9,910 bases of DNA from Candidatus Krumholzibacteriia bacterium (GTDB taxonomy: Bacteria > Krumholzibacteriota > Krumholzibacteriia > Krumholzibacteriales > Krumholzibacteriaceae): the NCBI GenBank assembly GCA_026387805.1, contig JAPLKY010000080.1:1-9910 (forward strand), in the 5' to 3' direction. How positions within the stretch are numbered: position 1 is the first letter of the stretch; every line of letters begins with the position of its first letter. Below, one piece after another: positions 6,035 to 9,910 of the stretch. Both the position numbers and the translations under genes were made by a program. A model generated the notes under the pieces. That model did not search any database and had not been told where the DNA came from. It saw only the letters and a program-made list of their open reading frames with translations.

Positions 6035-7309
6035 ATGCTCAAGCTCGATTTCTCCCTCACGCACGCGCACGTCGCGGAGCATGCGCTCTCCGCCGCGCTT
6101 CCCTGCGCGCTCGACGAGCTGCGCTCCGTCGTTCGCCGGGAAGGCCGGGGCGCCGACATGCTCGGTTGGCTCGATCTGCCGATCGCGCCGCGCGGCGAGA
6201 TCGAGCGGATAGCGGACCGGGCGAAACGGATACAGGACGAGAACGACTGTCTCGTCGTCGTCGGAATCGGCGGCTCGTACCTCGGCGCCCGCGCCGCGAT
6301 CGAGGCGCTCCCCCGGGAAGCGCCCTTCCCCGTTCTCTTCGCGGGCGTCAACCTCTCGCCCGAATACCACGAACGCCTCTTTGCGGCCCTCGAGGGCAAG
6401 CGATTCGCGGTCTGCGTCATCTCGAAATCGGGAACGACGCTCGAGCCGGCGATCGCCTTCCGCATCCTGCGGAACGAGCTTCTCGACCGGTTCGGCGAGA
6501 AGGGCGCCCGCGCGCGAATCGTCGCCGTGACGGACCGCGAATCGGGGGCGCTGCGTCGGATGGCGGCGAAGGAATCGTATGCCGATTTCGCGATTCCCGC
6601 GGGCGTCGGCGGACGATTCAGCGTGCTCTCCCCCGTCGGTCTCTTTCCCTGCGCCGTCGCGGGGATCCCCGTGCGCGAGATGCTCGACGGCGCGGCGGCG
6701 GCGCTCGGCCGGTTCACGAGAGACGACGCGGCCAATGACGCGGTTCGCTACGCCGCGCTCAGGCATCTCCTTCCGAGCGAGGGAATCGCGATCGAGGTTC
6801 TCTCCACCTTTCACCCCGAGCTCGCCTCGCTCTGCGAATGGTGGAAGCAGCTCGCCGGCGAATCGGAGGGAAAGAACGGCCGGGGTCTCTTTCCCGCCTC
6901 GACCGTCATGAGCACCGACCTCCATTCGCTCGGGCAGTATCTGCAGGAAGGGCCGCGGAGCATTCTCGAGACCTTCCTTTCCGCGGCGGAACCGCGCGCG
7001 GACGTCACGATACCCGCCGACGCGGACGACGAAGACGGCCTGAACTATCTCGCGGGACGTCGACTGAGCGCGATCAACCGCACGGCCTTGATCGGCACGC
7101 GCGAGGCCCACGCGGCGGGAGGAATTCCCGTTCTCACGATCGAAACGGAATCGATCACCCCCGGTTCCGCGGGGGAGCTCTTTATTTTTTTCGAAATCGC
7201 GATATCGATCTCCGCCCGCCTTCTCGGCGTCAATCCGTTCGATCAGCCCGGAGTCGAGGAATACAAGAGAAGGATGTTCAAGCTTCTCGGAAAGCCCGGA
7301 ACTTCATGA
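6035..7309 (+). CDS. pgi: Glucose-6-phosphate isomerase
   Basis: Interconverts glucose 6-phosphate and fructose 6-phosphate in the cytoplasm. The 424 residues fit the short bacterial form (about 420-450) rather than the long E. coli form (about 550). Motifs: VVVGIGGSYLGARA (74-87), the sugar-phosphate site ISKSGTTLEPAIAFRIL (129-145), GGRFSVLSPVGLFP (192-205), TDLHSLGQYLQEGPR (294-308) with the catalytic Glu305, EAHAAGGIP (357-365) and QPGVEEYK (404-411) with the catalytic Lys411. I chose ATG 6035 because LKLDFS is the usual beginning, with GGGAAAG 8 bases before it. A GTG at 6026, overlapping the FTCD stop, is possible. It is translationally close to FTCD and overlaps apbE by 4 bases, so all three are probably cotranscribed. 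The protein seems complete, with all key residues present. Confidence 0.97.
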   Translation: MLKLDFSLTHAHVAEHALSAALPCALDELRSVVRREGRGADMLGWLDLPIAPRGEIERIADRAKRIQDENDCLVVVGIGGSYLGARAAIEALPREAPFPVLFAGVNLSPEYHERLFAALEGKRFAVCVISKSGTTLEPAIAFRILRNELLDRFGEKGARARIVAVTDRESGALRRMAAKESYADFAIPAGVGGRFSVLSPVGLFPCAVAGIPVREMLDGAAAALGRFTRDDAANDAVRYAALRHLLPSEGIAIEVLSTFHPELASLCEWWKQLAGESEGKNGRGLFPASTVMSTDLHSLGQYLQEGPRSILETFLSAAEPRADVTIPADADDEDGLNYLAGRRLSAINRTALIGTREAHAAGGIPVLTIETESITPGSAGELFIFFEIAISISARLLGVNPFDQPGVEEYKRRMFKLLGKPGTS

Positions 7310-8364
7310 TCCGCTCGTGCACGGAGATCCATCCGTTCCCCGGCCGGCGTCCATTCGCGGGAATCCCGCCGCTGGCGCTCGCGACGATCCTGATTCTCTC
7401 CGCCGCATGCGCCTCGCGCGCGCCGTATACGAAGGAGACCTTCGTCATGGGAACGAAGGCGTGGGTGACGATCGCCGGCATGAGCGACCGCGACGCCGAG
7501 CGCGCCGCGCAGGCGGCATTCCGCGAGATGTACCGCATCGAAAGCGTCATGAGCACCTGGCGGCCCGCGAGCGAGATATCGCGTCTCAATACGGGATCGA
7601 ACGGAGCGCCTTTCACGGTGTCGAGCGAGCTCTGCTCCCTCATCGACAGCTCCCTCTTCTATTCGAAGGCGACCTCGGGCGCTTTCGACGTGACGGTCCG
7701 CCCGCTCGTGCGCCTGTGGGGTTTTCAGGGAGGGGAAGCAAAGCTCCCGTCCGACTCCGAGATCGAGCGCGCCATGTCGCTTGTCGGATTCGGAAAGATC
7801 GTGCTCGATCCGTCGAGATCGACGATCACGCTCCCCCCGGGCATGCAGATCGATCTTGCCGGCATCGCGAAGGGATACGCCGTCGACCGCTGCGCGGCCG
7901 CTCTCGCGGGGCTCGGCGTCCGGAGCGCCCTCGTCAACATCGGAGGCAATATCTACGCGATGGGCGCGCCTCCCGGGGAGAAGGGCTGGAGCATCGGCAT
8001 CCGCGACCCGAAGGGGGGCCTCGAGACGGTGGGAACGCTCACCCTCCGCGACGAGGCGGTCGCGACGTCGGGAAACTACGAGAACTTCGTCGAGATCGAG
8101 GGAAGACGCTACGGCCACGTCATAGATCCGAGAGCGGGAAGGCCCATCTCGAGCGTTCTGAGCGTCACGGTCGTCGCGCCCACGGGACTCGCCTCGGACG
8201 CGCTCTCGACCGGGCTATTCGTCCTCGGGCCCGACGATGCGCGGGAGGTCGTGAAACGGCTCGCGGGCGTCGCGGCCCTTTTCGCCCTGGCGGACACTGA
8301 CGGGATCGTTTACCGCCCGGTCGGAGATATCGAGCGACGATTGAACCTCAAGAAGGCGAGATGA
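7306..8364 (+). CDS. apbE: FAD:protein FMN transferase, ApbE lipoprotein
   Basis: Transfers FMN from FAD to a Thr/Ser of target proteins such as RnfG, RnfD and the Nqr B/C subunits, on the outer face of the cytoplasmic membrane. The 352-residue length is normal. The N-terminus has a hydrophobic stretch (18-34) and a lipobox LSAAC with Cys35, so the product should be a lipoprotein. Family motifs: FVMGTKAWVTI (46-56), SVMSTWRPASEISRLN (80-95), SGAFDVTVRPLVRLWGF (124-140), QIDLAGIAKGYAVDR (181-195), LVNIGGNIYAMG (209-220), ATSGNYENF (253-261), GHVIDPRAG (270-278) and the metal-site region ASDALSTGLF (296-305). The ATG sits in an ATGA overlap with the pgi stop. It lies about 1.2 kb from rnfE, whose complex is a typical ApbE client; the presumed targets RnfG and RnfD are outside the window. 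Confidence 0.96.
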   Translation: MIRSCTEIHPFPGRRPFAGIPPLALATILILSAACASRAPYTKETFVMGTKAWVTIAGMSDRDAERAAQAAFREMYRIESVMSTWRPASEISRLNTGSNGAPFTVSSELCSLIDSSLFYSKATSGAFDVTVRPLVRLWGFQGGEAKLPSDSEIERAMSLVGFGKIVLDPSRSTITLPPGMQIDLAGIAKGYAVDRCAAALAGLGVRSALVNIGGNIYAMGAPPGEKGWSIGIRDPKGGLETVGTLTLRDEAVATSGNYENFVEIEGRRYGHVIDPRAGRPISSVLSVTVVAPTGLASDALSTGLFVLGPDDAREVVKRLAGVAALFALADTDGIVYRPVGDIERRLNLKKAR

Positions 8365-8384
8365 CAAGACGATCCTCGGACCGC

Positions 8385-8391
8385 GGGGAGG
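8385..8391 (+). promoter_or_regulatory. Ribosome binding site that sets the cytochrome start
   Basis: GGGGAGG lies 8 bases before the ATG at 8400. A second in-frame ATG at 8361 overlaps the apbE stop but would add 13 charged residues before the signal peptide. The strong site and the cleaner signal sequence favour 8400. Confidence 0.7.
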
Positions 8392-8399
8392 TAACCGCA

Positions 8400-8927
8400 A
8401 TGGCACATGGATGCTCGCCGCTCCGGCGCTTCGAACTGCTGCTCTGTTTTCTTCTCGCTTCCCTCGGCTTCTGCTTCCCGATAACGGCCCGGCAAACGGC
8501 GCCGAAGGGGACGGCCGTTCCCGTCGACTCCGTGCTCAAGGCTCCCCCCATCGACTCCGTCGTGAACGCCTTCCAGGCAGGAACGGTCTCCCTCATCAAG
8601 AAGCGCTGCGCCGGATGCCACGGCGGAAAGCACCCGAAGATGGGACTGAACCTCGAGCCGGCCGGACTCGTCGAAGCGGTGAAGGACGTGCCGAGCCGTC
8701 AGGTCAATTCCCTCATGCTCGTCGACACGCGCGCGCCCGGGAGAAGCTATCTTCTCATGAAGATCCGCGGCGACAAGGGGATCAAAGGATCCCTGATGCC
8801 GATCGATACGCCTGCTCCCTTGACCGACGAGATCGAGAGGATCGAATCCTGGATACGTTTCATTTCCCGGTCCCCGCGCGGCTCGAGGACGGCTCCCTCC
8901 GCCGCGGACAGCGCGCGGAAGCAATGA
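8400..8927 (+). CDS. Exported monohaem c-type cytochrome
   Basis: A 175-residue protein. Residues 1-30 form a signal peptide: Arg9-Arg10, then a hydrophobic core 11-28, with likely cleavage after ITA (or the segment stays as an anchor). The single haem site is CAGCH at residues 70-74. A candidate distal ligand is Met133 in GSLMPIDTPAPL, followed by LTDEIERIESWIRF. This 'MP....PLT..EI..I..WI' ending is typical of short cytochrome c domains found in Planctomycetes and other environmental phyla. The tail (156-175) is Ser/Arg-rich and probably disordered. It should act as an electron carrier outside the cytoplasmic membrane; donor and acceptor are unknown. It lies 35 bases after apbE and 37 before the membrane protein. 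The position between an Rnf-type flavin transferase and rnfE hints at electron exchange with Rnf, which is inference. Confidence 0.85.
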   Translation: MAHGCSPLRRFELLLCFLLASLGFCFPITARQTAPKGTAVPVDSVLKAPPIDSVVNAFQAGTVSLIKKRCAGCHGGKHPKMGLNLEPAGLVEAVKDVPSRQVNSLMLVDTRAPGRSYLLMKIRGDKGIKGSLMPIDTPAPLTDEIERIESWIRFISRSPRGSRTAPSAADSARKQ

Positions 8928-8930
8928 GCC

Positions 8931-8947
8931 GAACGGGACTCCCGTTC
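8931..8947 (+). repeat. Intercistronic perfect hairpin between the cytochrome and the membrane protein
   Basis: GAACGGG-ACT-CCCGTTC: a perfect 7-bp stem with a 3-base loop, directly after the cytochrome stop and 17 bases before the next start. No T-run follows. It is more likely an mRNA-stability or partial attenuation element than a full terminator. Confidence 0.45.
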
Positions 8948-8964
8948 AGGAAAGGCGGTGCGAC

Positions 8965-9447
8965 ATGATCAGAAAAGAGCTCCGGCTCCCCATTCTCGCG
9001 ATCTTCCTTCTGTCGCTCGGCGGATGGCTCCTCCACGTGAGGACCCATCCGGTGTCGTTCGATCCGGCGAATCCGTCGAACCCGGCCTTCCTTCTGCCCT
9101 ATGTCGCGGGGCTTCTCGGCATCGTCGCGGCGCCGCTTCTCCTCAATTACCGGCGCACGTTCGTCGTCGGATATCTGCTCAACGGCATGAGCGTCGTCAT
9201 CGGCGCGATCACGATGGCCTCGCTGAGCCTCGTCCATCCACCGTCCCCCGTCACGCCGCAGGGCATTCTGTTCGGGACGATGCTCTCGAGCATTCTGCTT
9301 CTCCTCCCGAAGCTCCCGCTCGGGCAGATCATCCTCTACCATTACCATCCGAACGGCATGGGAAGGCTTTTCACGCCGTTCTGGTGGACGAAACACTTCA
9401 TCTACCTGAGCGTGATCTTCACCCTCGGGCATTTTCTCTGGAGGTAA
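8965..9447 (+). CDS. Unrecognised five-helix membrane protein
   Basis: I do not recognise this 160-residue protein. It reads as five membrane helices: about 8-25 (ending GGWLLHV), 41-60, 66-90, 101-125 and 143-159 (ending FTLGHFLWR). A loop carries YHYHPNGMGR (125-134). His24 and His155 lie within or at the end of helices and His126/His128 sit at a membrane edge. They could bind haem or quinone, but no known di-haem cytochrome b pattern is complete. The start at 8965 follows GGAAAGGCGGTG. It lies just after a cytochrome c gene, and the micropeptide start is 5 bases after its stop, so the three are probably one unit. It may anchor or electrically couple the cytochrome to the membrane. That is inference only. 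Confidence 0.75.
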   Translation: MIRKELRLPILAIFLLSLGGWLLHVRTHPVSFDPANPSNPAFLLPYVAGLLGIVAAPLLLNYRRTFVVGYLLNGMSVVIGAITMASLSLVHPPSPVTPQGILFGTMLSSILLLLPKLPLGQIILYHYHPNGMGRLFTPFWWTKHFIYLSVIFTLGHFLWR

Positions 9448-9451
9448 CGCC

Positions 9452-9547
9452 GTGAAACATTTTATGAGAGGCCGGGTCGGATGGTGGATCCTGCACGTCG
9501 CGGGCGTAGCGTTCGTCTTTTCGCTCGGACACCTCGTCCGCTTCTAG
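9452..9547 (+). CDS. Membrane micropeptide, 31 residues
   Basis: A short reading frame beginning with GTG: KHFMRGRVGWWILHV, then AGVAFVFSLGHLVRF and TAG. A GGAGG Shine-Dalgarno (9440-9444), embedded in the last codons of the preceding gene, lies 7 bases upstream, which is strong support for translation. It holds one membrane helix (about 9-27) with positive residues before it. Its GWWILHV and FSLGHLVR echo GGWLLHV (residues 19-25) and FTLGHFLWR (152-160) of the five-helix protein, so it may be a related or partner subunit. The gene is the last before the convergent rnfE. Small single-helix subunits are common in respiratory complexes. No family is recognised, and it could also be a chance frame, though the site and spacing argue against that. 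Confidence 0.6.
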   Translation: MKHFMRGRVGWWILHVAGVAFVFSLGHLVRF

Positions 9548-9549
9548 CG

Positions 9550-9580
9550 GACGGCGCCGGTCGCGCGGCTCCCGGCCGTC
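9550..9580. terminator. Possible bidirectional terminator hairpin between the convergent units
   Basis: GACGG(CG)CCGG at 9550-9560 pairs with CCGGCCGTC at 9572-9580 through nine GC-rich pairs, with a 2-base bulge and an 11-base loop. It lies between the micropeptide stop and the rnfE stop, where two convergent transcripts must end, and it overlaps the rnfE stop codon by two bases. No T-run is present on either strand, so intrinsic termination would be weak. Confidence 0.35.
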
Positions 9581-9910
9581 AGTCGGCCGCTTCAGGGCCC
9601 TTCTCGCCGTGGCCAAACCAGCCGCGGAAAACTTCGCAGCTCGCGCAGTCGTGCTCCTTGCGGAAGGTGGGTGTGCGCCCCGCCTTCTTCGCCATGTAGA
9701 TCTCGAGGCGGTTCATCGCCCCGAGCATCGAGCCGAGCAGAATGAACGCGCCGGGCGCGAGGATGATCAGGAGAAACGGCACATACGACTGCCCCATGAT
9801 CTGTACGCCGAACATCGTGCCGTTCCCGATGAGCTCGCGGATCATGCTGATCACGACGATCGAAAGCGTGAATCCGAGCCCCATCCCGAGCCCGTCGAGC
9901 AGCGAGTAGA
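9579..9910 (-). CDS. rnfE: Rnf electron transport complex subunit E, C-terminal part (5' end beyond window)
   Basis: The visible 109 residues begin YSLLDGLGMGLGFTL and contain IRELIGNGTMFG and LAPGAFILLGSMLGAMN. These are diagnostic of RnfE/RsxE and the related NqrD. RnfE is one of the two mirror-image membrane subunits of the ferredoxin:NAD+ oxidoreductase (Rnf), which pumps Na+ or H+. The last membrane helices are complete. The N-terminal helices, with the conserved cysteines of the membrane iron-sulfur site, are outside the window. The tail from about residue 74 of the visible part is longer than in E. coli RsxE. It carries DCASCEVFRGW, a CxxC pair, then a Gly/Glu-rich end. The other rnf genes should lie upstream, to the right. 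ApbE, needed for the Rnf flavins, is encoded nearby on the opposite strand. NqrD is the main alternative, but no other Nqr subunit can be checked here. Confidence 0.9.
   Translation of the reverse strand, partial: YSLLDGLGMGLGFTLSIVVISMIRELIGNGTMFGVQIMGQSYVPFLLIILAPGAFILLGSMLGAMNRLEIYMAKKAGRTPTFRKEHDCASCEVFRGWFGHGEKGPEAAD

Noticed and set aside
7181..7192. T-rich run TTTATTTTTTTC as terminator or slippery site
   Set aside because: It lies inside pgi and encodes the conserved ELFIFFE region in frame. No hairpin precedes it and no frame change follows.
1..9910. CRISPR arrays, tRNA/rRNA genes, insertion sequences, phage or toxin-antitoxin signatures
   Set aside because: I saw no direct-repeat/spacer pattern, no tRNA-like cloverleaf, no transposase or integrase motif, and no marked composition break on either strand.

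Overview
The window is GC-rich (roughly two thirds G+C by eye), densely packed bacterial chromosome. The taxon cannot be fixed from the sequence. Three features together would fit an uncultured GC-rich, perhaps anaerobic or facultative lineage, for example around the FCB group or Eisenbacteria/Krumholzibacteria-like phyla: a bifunctional formiminotransferase-cyclodeaminase, an Rnf electron-transport subunit, and a monohaem c-type cytochrome of a soft 'PM..PPLT..EI..I..WI' type. That assignment is a low-confidence inference.

Left part, minus strand (read right to left from about 4172 to 1). First comes a TIM-barrel sugar isomerase/epimerase-like enzyme (3399-4172). A closely spaced nuclease/ATPase pair follows, resembling SbcD/SbcC and especially Bacillus YhaO/YhaN: a metallophosphoesterase (2436/2444-3376) and a 701-residue AAA/SMC-like ATPase with a membrane hairpin inside its coiled coil (287-2392). 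The last gene is a small protein resembling domain 2 of EF-Tu, cut by the left edge (1-195), with its own sigma70-like promoter at 252-280. The nuclease carries a clear frameshift near its C-terminus, at a GATCGATC repeat.

Middle and right part, plus strand. A 180-bp divergent spacer (4173-4352) holds a plausible promoter (TTGACC-17-TATCCT) and two short hairpins. Then comes a tight run of genes, the first four overlapping or within a few tens of bases of each other: bifunctional FTCD (4353-6029), glucose-6-phosphate isomerase (6035-7309), the FMN transferase lipoprotein ApbE (7306-8364) and an exported monohaem cytochrome c (8400-8927). An unrecognised five-helix membrane protein (8965-9447) and a 31-residue membrane micropeptide (9452-9547) finish the run. 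The C-terminal part of rnfE (9579-9910) converges on it from the right edge, with an imperfect hairpin between the two units.

How the parts may work together. FTCD feeds one-carbon units from histidine (or purine) breakdown into tetrahydrofolate, and Pgi serves glycolysis/gluconeogenesis. ApbE is the known maturation enzyme for the covalent flavins of Rnf and Nqr, so its position about 1.2 kb from rnfE fits. The cytochrome, the five-helix protein and the micropeptide lie between ApbE and Rnf and resemble no module I can name. They are the best candidate here for something undescribed, namely a possible accessory electron-transfer unit of an Rnf complex. The ATPase/nuclease pair is probably a DNA-repair or DNA-processing complex attached to the membrane.
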